Shown: positions 7,436 to 16,225, counted from the first letter of the stretch. The stretch is DNA of 64,000 nt from RGIG4097 sp964637515 (GCA_964637515.1 CAZWUI010000001.1:1-64000); one strand, 5' to 3'. A program made the numbers and translations. Notes: generated by a model from the letters alone, not told the origin.

Positions 7436-7580
7436 AACATAGCATTTTGATTTATCAAATTTAGTTTTGCGTTGCCTTGCAAAAATTCCGTGCTTTATGC
7501 GGCAAATTTTCCGCAAAATAACACGCCGTTTTTTAAGGATTTTTCAAGCAGTTTATCAAGGACTTTATGAAAACAATTCG

Positions 7581-8147
7581 CTATTTCCCCGATATATTTT
7601 CCAAGGATATGAAGTACTCCGTCAAGGTTTCGGGAGTGTCCTTGAATCCCGTTTTGTCCCAGTATTTCACTATCAAAATGAAGCTCTCTTTCACAAGGTC
7701 GACTCTCAATTCTCTCGGCACTTCTCTCGTTTTCACAAAGCCGTTATCAACGCACGCCGTCGCGAATTCGTCAAGTGCGGAGCGCAGATATTCAAGGAAT
7801 AAGTCCCTGCCCTGCGAGAGCAATATCGCGTGTATTAACGTCTTTTCGTCGTGCAGGTGGTAGAGTATGTGTGTGATGAAATGCTTGTAGTCAAACAACG
7901 ACGACTTTGAAAAATCGTGGCTCTTCTCTTCCTCGAGAGTGTGCGAAAACACGTGCCCGAATATGGTCGAGCAAACCGATTTCAACAAGTCCTCTTTCGT
8001 CTTGTAGTGGGAATAAAAAGTGCTTCTCGCAACGCCCGACTTGTCAAGAACGTCTTGGATTCTCATATCTTCGTAGTCCTTTTCAAGCAACGCTTCCGCA
8101 AAAGCCTTGTAGATTTTTTCGTTTGTCAGGGTGATTTTCTTATTCAC
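7581..8147 (-). CDS. TetR/AcrR-family transcriptional regulator
   Basis: 188 residues from the GTG at 8147. The longer frame starts at 8168, but AGGAGG lies inside its first codons and about seven bases before this GTG, which decides the start. The N-terminal helix-turn-helix is at about 24-48 (MRIQDVLDKSGVARSTFYSHY). The remainder is the ligand-binding helical domain, with a DhaS-like flavour (FSHTLEEE, HITHILYHLHDE). It is divergent from the ABC importer operon at 8325 and shares its upstream region, so it probably represses that operon or itself. The effector is unknown. Confidence 0.88.
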   Translation of the reverse strand: MNKKITLTNEKIYKAFAEALLEKDYEDMRIQDVLDKSGVARSTFYSHYKTKEDLLKSVCSTIFGHVFSHTLEEEKSHDFSKSSLFDYKHFITHILYHLHDEKTLIHAILLSQGRDLFLEYLRSALDEFATACVDNGFVKTREVPRELRVDLVKESFILIVKYWDKTGFKDTPETLTEYFISLENISGK

Positions 8148-8166
8148 GTCGCACCTCCTAAACCGC

Positions 8167-8196
8167 ATTATACGATACTCCGTGTTCGATTGTCAA
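8167..8196 (-). promoter_or_regulatory. Promoter of the TetR gene
   Basis: On the minus strand TTGACA (8191-8196) and TATAAT (8167-8172) are 18 bases apart, just before AGGAGG and the GTG start. Confidence 0.75.
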
Positions 8197-8277
8197 TACG
8201 TGGTGTTTGATTTATTGTGAAAAACAAAACTATTTGTCCGTTTTGATTTCGTATTCTGAGATTTAATCGAACATTTT

Positions 8278-8310
8278 TTGGATTTTTGTTTGCTATAGTC
8301 TATATATAAT
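8278..8310 (+). promoter_or_regulatory. Promoter region of the ABC importer operon
   Basis: TTGGAT (8278-8283) and TATATA (8301-8306) are 17 bases apart; an overlapping TATAAT lies at 8305-8310. The leader would be only about 8-12 bases and has no Shine-Dalgarno sequence. The 156-base region shared with the divergent TetR promoter is the likely operator site. Confidence 0.5.
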
Positions 8311-8324
8311 GATAGAATGTTAAT

Positions 8325-9218
8325 ATGGTGTTACGATACGAAAGCGGAAAAATCATCGCAAAACTAGACAGGTCTACGAAAACCCTCGTGGACGACGTTT
8401 CCTTTTCCATAGAAAAAGGAAAAATCCTTGCCGTCATCGGTGAGACGGGAGCAGGAAAAACCATAATTGCAAATTCGATTATGGGACTTCTTCCAAAAAA
8501 CGTTTCGGCAAAAGATCTGTCCGTCGAATTGTTGGGTGAAATCAATGCGAACACGCAAAAACTGTTGGGAAAAGAAATTGTGTATATTCCGCAAAGCGCA
8601 AAAGACTCGCTGAATCCGACTCGAAAAATCGGTGCGCAAATAGCGGACGGCTTGAAACCTGCGGGAGTAAAGCACAGGGATTTACCCTACGTCGTTAAAG
8701 AAAAACTCCGAATTGTCGGACTTGACGAAAATCTAGCAAACGAATATCCTTCCGCACTCTCCGGAGGCATGGCGGGCAAAGTGGTCGTCGCCATTGCGAC
8801 TTCGAGCAACCCTACCCTTGTCATTGCGGACGAACTCACGAGCGGTATGGACGAAAAAAGCAAATCGGAGTGTTTAACTCTCGTCAAAACGCTCTTTAAG
8901 GACTCTGCGATTTTGCTCATCACACACGACTTGTCGGTGGCGGAAATTGCAGACGACGTTCTCGTCCTATCCGGCGGAAAGGCACTCGAATACGGAAATG
9001 CGACGGCGGTTTTGAAAACTCCCACTCACCCCTACGCTCGCGCGCTCATATCCGCCCTACCCGAAAACGGATTGACCGCACACCCTATTATCCGCAGGGT
9101 AGAAAGCGATTGTCCGCATTACGACAGGTGCGAAAACGCAACCGACAACTGCAACGGTAAAATCACTGTCACAAACGTAAACGGCGTCGCCGTGAGGTGC
9201 AACAATGTTGAGATTTGA
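8325..9218 (+). CDS. Peptide/nickel-type ABC importer ATPase (DppD/NikD-like)
   Basis: 297 residues. Walker A GETGAGKT at 39-46, the Q-loop region YIPQSAKDSLNPT, signature LSGGMAGKV (the canonical Q of SGGQ-type signatures is replaced), Walker B with the catalytic Glu in LVIADELTSGMD, and the H-loop in LLITHDLS. The C-terminal extension, after THPYARALISALP, has Cys 263, 269, 276 and 292, the arrangement found in DppD-type ATPases that bind a [4Fe-4S] cluster. It energises import with the second ATPase, which starts inside its last codons. It opens a six-gene operon. There is no ribosome binding site at the start and the leader is very short. Confidence 0.9.
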   Translation: MVLRYESGKIIAKLDRSTKTLVDDVSFSIEKGKILAVIGETGAGKTIIANSIMGLLPKNVSAKDLSVELLGEINANTQKLLGKEIVYIPQSAKDSLNPTRKIGAQIADGLKPAGVKHRDLPYVVKEKLRIVGLDENLANEYPSALSGGMAGKVVVAIATSSNPTLVIADELTSGMDEKSKSECLTLVKTLFKDSAILLITHDLSVAEIADDVLVLSGGKALEYGNATAVLKTPTHPYARALISALPENGLTAHPIIRRVESDCPHYDRCENATDNCNGKITVTNVNGVAVRCNNVEI

Positions 9219-9885
9219 GAGCATATCCAAAAGTTTTGGAGATAACCGCGTTTTAGAGAATGCGAATATGGAAATTGCGGACGGCAAAATCGTCGGACTT
9301 TTCGGTGAAAGCGGAGTCGGCAAATCCACCCTTGCAAAAATCGCGTGCGGACTACTCTCCCCCGACCTTGGCAGGATAACCCTTGACGACGAAATCATCT
9401 CGTCATCCGCCCACCCCTATGACAGAAAAAAAGGACGCGCGATACAACTCGTGTCCCAACACCCCTACGAAATATTGGACCCCACCCAAAAAGTCGGCAA
9501 AGGCATTGAAGAAATCGTCAAATTTTTGGGACTGAAACAGGGAAAAGAAGCGCACGAATACGCAAAGAAACTCGCAAAAAGCGTCGGACTCGACGTGGAT
9601 ATTCTCAATCACCTTCCCCACCAAATTTCCGGAGGAGAAGCAGAGAGAGTGGCACTCACAAAAGCACTATGCTTTTCCCCGAAAGTTATTGTGCTCGACG
9701 AGGCGACTGCGATGCTCGATGCAATCACTTCCGCAAACGTGCTCGACCTTGTGAAACGCAAACACAACGAATACGGCTTTTCTGTTTTGATGATAAGCCA
9801 CGACGAAAAACTGCTCAACCTATATTGCGACTATATCTATATAATAAAAGACAAAACAACGGTTTTAACCGATAGAATTGTATGA
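9205..9885 (+). CDS. Peptide/nickel-type ABC importer ATPase (DppF/NikE-like)
   Basis: 226 residues. Walker A GESGVGKST at 34-42, QISGGEAERVAL signature and VIVLDEATAMLD Walker B are intact. It lacks the usual C-terminal extension of OppF/DppF proteins (about 320 residues), including the Pro/Cys-rich tail that its partner keeps. It starts within the last 14 bases of the first ATPase gene and its own stop overlaps the ATG of the binding protein, so all three are translationally coupled. It would form a heterodimeric ATPase on the cytoplasmic face of the permeases. Confidence 0.9.
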   Translation: MLRFESISKSFGDNRVLENANMEIADGKIVGLFGESGVGKSTLAKIACGLLSPDLGRITLDDEIISSSAHPYDRKKGRAIQLVSQHPYEILDPTQKVGKGIEEIVKFLGLKQGKEAHEYAKKLAKSVGLDVDILNHLPHQISGGEAERVALTKALCFSPKVIVLDEATAMLDAITSANVLDLVKRKHNEYGFSVLMISHDEKLLNLYCDYIYIIKDKTTVLTDRIV

Positions 9886-11492
9886 AAAAAGTGTCGTTTT
9901 TGTTGATAATACTGATTTTGCTCACCGCCATAGTCGGTGCGTTTTCCGCATGCAACGGGGACGATGACGGAAAAACCGTCATCGTCATCGGCACGACTAT
10001 GCAAGTCGAAAACGCAGTGCGCGACGAATATAACTACGACTGCATCGCAACCGCAACTTCAGAAATTCCGCTCGTTGCAAAAGACGAAAACGGCGACTAT
10101 TCTCCCCTTGCGGTTTCCTATCAAACGGACGATTTCAAGACTTGGACGTTGACTGTCGCGGACGGTTTGACTTGGTCGGACGGCACCCCTGTCACTGCGG
10201 ACGATATAGTCTTTTCCTACACCTACGAAAGCACCGCAGAAAAGCCTGCGTTTTCAACGGATACGCTTGTCGGGACTTTCAAAAGTTTCACCCTGTCAAG
10301 CGACCAAAAAAGCGTGACTCTCGTGCGTGAAAATGCGGGTATAACCGCTCTTGATGAAATGGCGGTTTTCAGAATCCGTCCCAAACACATCTACGAAAAC
10401 AAGGATATATCATCTCTCACCGCAGACGACAAAAGAGTATCTTGCGGTCCCTATGTTTTCTCGTCTTTTGACAAAGCGTCGTCTGCAATAACCTTTGTCA
10501 AAAACCCCTACTATCCGTCCACCCCCATAGTTGATGAAATCGTCTACAAAATTTTCGCAAACGACGACGTTGCCTACACCGCACTTCTCGGCGGAGAGTT
10601 GGACTTTGTATGGAATTATTCAAAGAGCGTCCCTGTTGATTATCGAAACGCACTTGCAAAAAGTGAAAAAATCGTTCTCGATTCCGTATCTGCATTGAAT
10701 TGTCCCGCAGTGCTTGTCTTCAACAATAGCGACGGACTCTGTGCGGACAAAAACGTGCGATACGCAATTGCACACGCACTCGACTACGCAAAATTCAAGG
10801 AGTATTTCGGCAGTGCGTTTTCATCAACTCCAAACAAGAGTTTCGTGACTTCCGCGCACAAGGGTTATAAGGACACCGAAAAACTAACGACCGACCTTAA
10901 AAAAGGCTCGGAGTATATGGAAAAAGCGGGTTTCGCAAAAGTTGGCGGAAGTTGGCAAAAGGACGGCAAGACGGCTAGTCTGTCTCTCACCGTCAACGGC
11001 AGCAACGTCGCCCACGTAGGCTATGCGGAATTTGTGAAAACACAACTCGATTCATTCGGAATTTCCGTCACACTCGACGTCGTGGACAAGGCGCACTTCA
11101 ACGAAAAGACAAGCCACAAATATGCAAACGAAGGCTCACACGGCTACAAAAAAATCACCATGGAGAGTGCGATTATGGGGTACACAGCGGCGGGAATATC
11201 GGGGGATTTCGGCACGAAATACGTTGACGGAAATCACCCTGTGCAAGGCGGTGCGGAAGTGTTTTCGGAAAGACTTACCTCGCTCAAAAAATCACTTTTA
11301 TCCGCAACAAGCGAAACCGAATACGAAAAAATTGCAGGGGATATTCAGGACTTCTACGCAAGCGAATTGCCTGTGATTTCGCTCTACAACGACGATATGA
11401 TATACGCGCGCTCGGCAAAACTATACAACGTTGTCCTTGACGGTAATTTCGGATTGAACAACGCAAATATGTGGTTTAACATATCAAAATAA
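9882..11492 (+). CDS. Family-5 extracellular solute-binding lipoprotein
   Basis: 536 residues. The signal peptide has a lipobox AFSAC at about 20-24, so the mature protein is tethered outside the membrane. The family-5 (Opp/Dpp/Nik) fold is shown by FKTWTLTVADGLTWSDGTPV followed by DDIVFSYTYE, and by the IADD-like region KIFANDDVAYTALLGGELDF. It delivers the ligand to the permeases encoded downstream. Family members bind peptides, nickel chelates, heme or sugars, and the sequence does not tell which. The ATG overlaps the preceding stop (ATGA). Confidence 0.9.
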   Translation: MKKVSFLLIILILLTAIVGAFSACNGDDDGKTVIVIGTTMQVENAVRDEYNYDCIATATSEIPLVAKDENGDYSPLAVSYQTDDFKTWTLTVADGLTWSDGTPVTADDIVFSYTYESTAEKPAFSTDTLVGTFKSFTLSSDQKSVTLVRENAGITALDEMAVFRIRPKHIYENKDISSLTADDKRVSCGPYVFSSFDKASSAITFVKNPYYPSTPIVDEIVYKIFANDDVAYTALLGGELDFVWNYSKSVPVDYRNALAKSEKIVLDSVSALNCPAVLVFNNSDGLCADKNVRYAIAHALDYAKFKEYFGSAFSSTPNKSFVTSAHKGYKDTEKLTTDLKKGSEYMEKAGFAKVGGSWQKDGKTASLSLTVNGSNVAHVGYAEFVKTQLDSFGISVTLDVVDKAHFNEKTSHKYANEGSHGYKKITMESAIMGYTAAGISGDFGTKYVDGNHPVQGGAEVFSERLTSLKKSLLSATSETEYEKIAGDIQDFYASELPVISLYNDDMIYARSAKLYNVVLDGNFGLNNANMWFNISK

Positions 11493-11509
11493 TAAGATAA
11501 AACTTCGAT

Positions 11510-11538
11510 TTGACAAAGAAACAACCTGTGCGATAGCA
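11510..11538 (+). promoter_or_regulatory. Possible internal promoter before the permease genes
   Basis: A consensus TTGACA at 11510-11515 is followed 17 bases later by ATAGCA, a poor -10. It lies in the only sizeable gap (about 100 bases) of the importer operon, so it may adjust permease expression relative to the binding protein. Confidence 0.25.
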
Positions 11539-11591
11539 ATTCGATAAGGCAAAACAAACTATAAGATAGGACTCGATAAGCAAGGCAAACT

Positions 11592-12593
11592 ATGATCGCA
11601 ACGAAAAAATTAAACTCAATCCAAAAGACAAAACTCGGCAAGGCGCTCAAAGTCGTCACCACTGCCCTTGTGAGTTTTTTGGTTGTAGTCATTGCCGGGT
11701 TTATTCTCCCCCGCCTACTCCCCGGCAACCCTGTTGCCTATCTCACAGGCTACGATGAAGAAGAAATGTCGCAAGAAAAATACGACTATTATTATCACGC
11801 TCTTCATCTCGACGAAGATACGACCGCACAATTTGGCTATTATCTCGAAGATATATTCGACGGCTCTCTCGGCTACTCTTTCAAAAAGGAAACCTCCGTA
11901 TCTTCTCTCATCGGCGAGCGCATAGGTTACACCCTGCAAATCACCCTGCCCGCCATTCTCATATCGGTCGCAATAGGGCTATGTTGGGGACTTCGCGCGG
12001 GGCACAAAAAAGGCGGAGTTTTCGACGATGCGTCCTCCGCTTTCAACGTGGTGTTGAATGCAGTGCCGTCCTTTGCAATCGCACTCGTGCTTCTCGTTGC
12101 GTTGTCGGTTGAGAGCGGAATATTCCCGAGTGCGGGACTGTCGTCCGCGGGAGAAAGCGGACTTGCGGACAGACTGCTGCATTTGATACTCCCCGTCCTT
12201 ACTCTCGTCCTTTCAAGCACTCCGTCCCGCTATCTCGTCGTGCGAAACTCGACGGCATTATTCTCGGACGATATGAGTGTGCGCTATGCGCGCGAAAGAG
12301 GTTTTTCGGATTGCAAAATCGAATTTTCGTATATCCTGAAAAACGTGGCGCATCCTTTCGTCACCATGATAGGCACTGCGCTCGGCGGTTGTTTTGCAGG
12401 CGCCGTCGTCGTTGAAAACGTCTTTTCGATAAACGGAATAGGCAGACTTTTGTACGATGCGGTCTACACTCTCGACTATCCCCTTATGCAAGGAATACTC
12501 TTCGTGACTTCCCTTGCTATGATAATTGCAATCGCATTGAGCGACCTTGCGTTGATTGCGATAACTCCTGTGAATGCGGAGGTGCGAAAATGA
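11592..12593 (+). CDS. Peptide/nickel-type ABC importer permease (DppB-like)
   Basis: 333 residues with about six transmembrane helices. The N-terminal helix ends in LPRLLPGNPVAYLTG, typical of DppB/NikB. The ABC-interaction (EAA) loop is seen near ENVFSINGIGRLLYDAV (about 277-293). It forms the membrane channel together with the next permease, whose ATG overlaps its stop. The ribosome binding site is weak. Confidence 0.9.
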   Translation: MIATKKLNSIQKTKLGKALKVVTTALVSFLVVVIAGFILPRLLPGNPVAYLTGYDEEEMSQEKYDYYYHALHLDEDTTAQFGYYLEDIFDGSLGYSFKKETSVSSLIGERIGYTLQITLPAILISVAIGLCWGLRAGHKKGGVFDDASSAFNVVLNAVPSFAIALVLLVALSVESGIFPSAGLSSAGESGLADRLLHLILPVLTLVLSSTPSRYLVVRNSTALFSDDMSVRYARERGFSDCKIEFSYILKNVAHPFVTMIGTALGGCFAGAVVVENVFSINGIGRLLYDAVYTLDYPLMQGILFVTSLAMIIAIALSDLALIAITPVNAEVRK

Positions 12594-13399
12594 AACGGCG
12601 CATCTTCCTATTCATCGGCGTTGCGATACTTCTCGTGTTTGTGCTTGCAAGCATAGCGCCGCAAATCTTCACGAACTTCGACAGAAAGGAGTCTTTCGGA
12701 GCGTGGCTCGAACCGAGCGGCGAGCATATTCTCGGCACAAATTCCCTTGGCTACGACGTTTTCACCGAACTTGTCTATGGCACGAAAGATACTCTCGTCG
12801 TAGGACTATGTGCGGGACTACTTTCCCTCGTCATCGGTGTGATTATCGGTTTTCTCTCCGAAACAAAAGGAATCGTCGGCGGATTTTTCGGCACGCTCGT
12901 GAACGTGTTTGCGGTGTTCCCGAAACTCATCGTCGTCATCGTGTTGTCCGCATTCATAGGCGGATCGGACATTGCGCTCATCTGCCTGATTGCCGCTTTC
13001 GGCTGGGTGGGGACGGCGCGTGCGGTCAGAGCGAAAGTCGCAAGTCTGAAAACAAAACCATTCGTCGAAATCTGCTCGGTTTACGGCTACGGAAAGATCA
13101 GGACGGCGGTGAAACACGTGTTACCCAACCTCAAAGACGTCATCGTATATCGACTGCTCATCGGAGTCAACTCCGCGATTATGACGGAGTCCACCTTGAG
13201 TTTTCTCGGATTCGGCGACCTATACAATCCCACTTGGGGCGTGATGATAAACTTCGCGCGCACAAGGGGCGCAATCGTCAACGGTGCGTACGCATACCTG
13301 CTCGCGCCCTGCGTTGCAATAACTTTGCTATCACTATCAATCTTCTTCATCTCGACCTACTTCGACGAGAAGAAAAACACCATACAAGACAAGGAGTAA
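12590..13399 (+). CDS. Peptide/nickel-type ABC importer permease (DppC-like)
   Basis: 269 residues with about six helices. HILGTNSLGYDVFTELVYG at about 46-64 is the DppC/NikC signature, usually HxLGTDxxGRD. The EAA-like loop with ESTLSFLGFGDLYNPTWGVMI is at about 198-218. It pairs with the DppB-like permease. Its start overlaps the preceding stop by four bases. Confidence 0.9.
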   Translation: MKRRIFLFIGVAILLVFVLASIAPQIFTNFDRKESFGAWLEPSGEHILGTNSLGYDVFTELVYGTKDTLVVGLCAGLLSLVIGVIIGFLSETKGIVGGFFGTLVNVFAVFPKLIVVIVLSAFIGGSDIALICLIAAFGWVGTARAVRAKVASLKTKPFVEICSVYGYGKIRTAVKHVLPNLKDVIVYRLLIGVNSAIMTESTLSFLGFGDLYNPTWGVMINFARTRGAIVNGAYAYLLAPCVAITLLSLSIFFISTYFDEKKNTIQDKE

Positions 13400-13403
13400 A
13401 ACT

Positions 13404-14258
13404 ATGTGTGACGGAAACGGCGAATGCAAATGCGGCGGCAGTACACTTTTTTCAAACGGAAAGACGGTGACGTTGTGCGACGTCAGGAACGGCTACGAAA
13501 TAGAATTTTTCGGACGCGGTGAAAGGACTATCCCCGATAGCGATACGGTGAAATTCGTGAAAAACCGCATGGAGAAAAAGGGCGAAAACGCAACCGTTCT
13601 TCTCGATTTGGCGACCGCGCTATGCGCACAATTCCGCTATCGCGAAAGCATAGAGTGCTCGCTGAAAGCACTCGAATACGAGCCTGAAAGTTACCGTGCA
13701 AAACGCATTCTTGCCATGCGCTATCTCTCTACGGGGCAAGTCGAAAAATCCTTGCAAGCGTTTCTCGACCTTGAAAAACGCGGTTACGATTTGCTAGATA
13801 TAAACTACCGCATAAGTCTTTGCCATTTCTATCAAGGGGACTACACCACCGCCAAAACCGCCCTTGCAAAAACTCTGAAACTCTCCGAGGGCAACCCCGA
13901 AATGTATATCGCAACTCTATATTGGTATATCCTTTGCCTTGTCCGACTCGGCGAAGACGTAAGCGAAGGCACCGCCCTATATCTTGATGAAAAGATAAGT
14001 CACCACGTAGGCTACGACCTTGCCGTGCGCCTATTCATCGACAAGACTCCGAGCGACCAAGAAGAAGAATCCAAACGCAACGACTTGACGAGAATTATGT
14101 ATCTATTCGGGCTCTATCACTACCACCTTTCAAAAGGTGAAACCTCCCTTGCAAAAGACGCACTAAACGACACTCTTTCCTGCGATGCATACTGGCCGTC
14201 GTTCTCCGGGCTGGGCGCACTATACCTACTGAAACAAAACCATGAAATCACAAAATAA
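13404..14258 (+). CDS. TPR-repeat protein with Cys-rich N-terminus
   Basis: 284 residues. The first ten residues contain Cys 2, Cys 8 and Cys 10 (C-x5-C-x-C), a plausible metal-binding tag, followed by a short beta-rich stretch. From about residue 60 the protein is a series of tetratricopeptide-like helix pairs (ALEYEPESYRAKRILAMRYLSTGQ, NYRISLCHFYQGDYTTAKTAL), so it is probably a protein-binding scaffold. It has no signal peptide and should be cytoplasmic. It is the last gene of the importer operon, four bases after the DppC-like gene. Its link to transport or metal handling is inferred only from position and the Cys motif. Confidence 0.75.
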   Translation: MCDGNGECKCGGSTLFSNGKTVTLCDVRNGYEIEFFGRGERTIPDSDTVKFVKNRMEKKGENATVLLDLATALCAQFRYRESIECSLKALEYEPESYRAKRILAMRYLSTGQVEKSLQAFLDLEKRGYDLLDINYRISLCHFYQGDYTTAKTALAKTLKLSEGNPEMYIATLYWYILCLVRLGEDVSEGTALYLDEKISHHVGYDLAVRLFIDKTPSDQEEESKRNDLTRIMYLFGLYHYHLSKGETSLAKDALNDTLSCDAYWPSFSGLGALYLLKQNHEITK

Positions 14259-14350
14259 GCGGTTTATTCAACAAAATAAAGCTGTTAAAGTGCATATTGT
14301 TGCAACACACTCATTCTATTTGAAAAAATAAGATCAACTCATACAATAGA

Positions 14351-14380
14351 AAAACCGCCCGTTTGGGCGGTTTTGTTTTT
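14351..14380. terminator. Bidirectional terminator between two convergent operons
   Basis: AAAACCGCCC/GGGCGGTTTT over a four-base loop has T runs on both strands. It closes the ABC importer operon (+) and can also stop the CooC/dehydratase operon (-). Confidence 0.85.
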
Positions 14381-14485
14381 CGTTTTCATGGTTGATTTTT
14401 ACCGTGCCGTAATGCAAGATCGCATTCGTTTATATGAGTTTCGTTATGCGTGTTTTCGTGATTGAAAAGTCAAAGGCAGTGCGCA

Positions 14486-15208
14486 TTACTTTTTGTTTTT
14501 CTTTGCGGATTTGAAGTGCAATTCACGCATACCTTCGACTTCGTCGCATATCGCTTTCAGGTTGCAAGATTTGCAGTCAACCATAAGATTGTCGTACATA
14601 TGATTGAATGCATCGAGAATATCGGAAGTCTTCTCTGCGATTTTTGCAAGGCTGTCGTAGTCCACATTCTCTGCGGTGACGAAAATTATCTTGACCGCTT
14701 TCACGCCCTTTTCTTTGAGATATTCGTTTATCAGGGTGTTGCCGACTTTCCCGAAAGACAACCCGCCTTTCAATCCCTGTTTGCTAACACGTACCTGTTC
14801 TCTATGATTCATCGACGACGCACGCATCATAAAACCTTCAACGTTGAGTTTGTATTTTGCGTGTTCGAGATTTTTGATTTCGTTGAAGAGGGATTGCTCG
14901 TCCCCCGAAAAGTCGTCGACGCCAAGTAGGACTATTTTCGCAAAAGGAACGTCGTGCTTTATCTTGTCAAGGTCATTGCCAACAACGACGACTTCGCTCT
15001 CAAAGGACACGTTTGACGTGACGAGAGTGTAGCCTACGCACGACAAATCGCTACCGCCCAGTTCAAACGCCGTATCGCGGAGGAGCACGAGTTCGCTACG
15101 CGGTGAAACCGCCGCCAAATCTCGCGGATTATAACTAAACCTTTTGGACGGAATGCCGTCCAAAAGGTTTTGCGTTTTTTCAATATACGCGTCGAAAAAA
15201 TCAATCAT
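14486..15208 (-). CDS. Acetyl-CoA-synthase beta-like (CdhC/AcsB-type) protein
   Basis: 240 residues from the ATG at 15208, which overlaps the stop of the 58-residue gene (ATGA); the longer frame to 15265 is therefore unlikely. SELVLLRDTAFELGGSD and the block GFMMRASSMNHREQVRVSKQ followed by a Val-rich IIFVTAENVDYD stretch resemble the acetyl-CoA synthase beta family (ACDS beta/AcsB), as I remember it. The C-terminus has Cys 212, 215 and 221 (C-x2-C-x5-C) before DEVEGMRELHF. No Cys-Gly-Cys pair, which holds the distal nickel in true AcsB, is present, so it may bind an Fe-S or simpler metal site. The family assignment is from memory of motifs and needs a profile search. It is the last gene of the operon. 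Confidence 0.6.
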   Translation of the reverse strand: MIDFFDAYIEKTQNLLDGIPSKRFSYNPRDLAAVSPRSELVLLRDTAFELGGSDLSCVGYTLVTSNVSFESEVVVVGNDLDKIKHDVPFAKIVLLGVDDFSGDEQSLFNEIKNLEHAKYKLNVEGFMMRASSMNHREQVRVSKQGLKGGLSFGKVGNTLINEYLKEKGVKAVKIIFVTAENVDYDSLAKIAEKTSDILDAFNHMYDNLMVDCKSCNLKAICDEVEGMRELHFKSAKKNKK

Positions 15209-15381
15209 ATCTTTCTGTCGCGTTCGATATTGTCGTAGTGTTTCTTCATTTTTCCGTAGAACCAATGAATGACTTTCATATCAAGGTTGAACCAATACAG
15301 AGTGAAAGTGACCGCAAAAAGAAGCAGCCCCACGCCCACGAGCGCACCAATCACTATCAAAAGAATTTGCCACCAAAGCAT
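15205..15381 (-). CDS. 58-residue single-helix membrane protein
   Basis: 58 codons from an ATG with AGGAGG about nine bases upstream. The N-terminus MLWWQILLIVIGALVG starts a single membrane helix (about 5-32), followed by a basic and aromatic cytoplasmic tail (MKVIHWFYGKMKKHY). Its TGA overlaps the ATG of the ACS-like gene, so the two are translationally coupled. It sits between the activator gene and the ACS-like gene, which suggests it tethers or scaffolds one of them at the membrane; that is inference. I do not recognise the family. Confidence 0.8.
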   Translation of the reverse strand: MLWWQILLIVIGALVGVGLLLFAVTFTLYWFNLDMKVIHWFYGKMKKHYDNIERDRKI

Positions 15382-15400
15382 AAGTCTTTACCTCCTACGG

Positions 15401-16201
15401 TTAGGCTCTCGCCAGTCCTTTTTGTCTTGCGTACTCTGCCGCGCCGAGCGCACCCATAAGTTGAGGGTCGATGGGCAGGTCGATGACTTTGATTTTGAGG
15501 ACTTGTTCGATTGCTTGTTTGAGGCCGTCGTTCTTTGCGCAACCGCCGGAAAGGGTTATGCTATCCGTTGCGCCCGCCTTCTTCGCCATGACGAAACATC
15601 TCTTTGCGACGGACATTTCGATACCTGCCGCAATTTCATCCATGGGTTTGCCTTCACCGACGAGAGAAATGACTTCGGATTCTGCGAAAACGGTGCATTG
15701 TGCGGAAATGGGAATGACGCTCTTTGCTTTCAAGGAAAGTTTCGAGAAGTCACTCAAGGACATTTCAAAAGATCTTGCCATAGCCTCGAAGAATCTGCCC
15801 GTACCTGCAGCGCATTTGTCGTTCATTGCGAAATTTTTGACGGTGCCGTCGGTGTCGATTGCGATACCTTTGATATCTTGTCCGCCGATGTCGATAATCG
15901 CTTTGACCTTGGGGTCGGACACGTGAACACCCATTGCGTGACAAGAGATTTCGGAGATATTCTCGTCTGCGGTTGCGACTTTGTTTCTGCCGTAGCCGGT
16001 GCCTACGAGATAATCGAGGTTTTTGACGTCCCCTTTGAGTTCGGGTACTTTTGCGACGACTTCCGCCATTGCGGCGTCTGCGGAGAGAGCCGCGTTGATT
16101 TTGCTTTTTATGGTTGTATCGGCAAGGATTTTGCCGTTCTCATCGAGAATTATTGCTTTCGTATAGGTTGAACCTACGTCACAGCCACCGAAATATTTCA
16201 T
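15401..16201 (-). CDS. BadF/HgdC-type ATP-dependent activator of 2-hydroxyacyl-CoA dehydratase
   Basis: 266 residues, the usual length. The ASKHA ATPase fold is shown by DVGSTYTKAII (phosphate 1), IDIGGQDIKGI (phosphate 2) and LSGGCAKNDGL (adenosine loop). Cys 130 (KCAAGTGRF) and Cys 169 (AQCTVFAESEV) are the two conserved cysteines by which a homodimer holds a single [4Fe-4S] cluster. ATP hydrolysis drives a low-potential electron into the dehydratase-type partner encoded upstream. It lies 25 bases downstream of the large subunit gene in the same operon. Known activators of this family are extremely oxygen-sensitive. Confidence 0.93.
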   Translation of the reverse strand: MKYFGGCDVGSTYTKAIILDENGKILADTTIKSKINAALSADAAMAEVVAKVPELKGDVKNLDYLVGTGYGRNKVATADENISEISCHAMGVHVSDPKVKAIIDIGGQDIKGIAIDTDGTVKNFAMNDKCAAGTGRFFEAMARSFEMSLSDFSKLSLKAKSVIPISAQCTVFAESEVISLVGEGKPMDEIAAGIEMSVAKRCFVMAKKAGATDSITLSGGCAKNDGLKQAIEQVLKIKVIDLPIDPQLMGALGAAEYARQKGLARA

Positions 16202-16225
16202 ATTATTTCCTCCAAAAATTTAATT

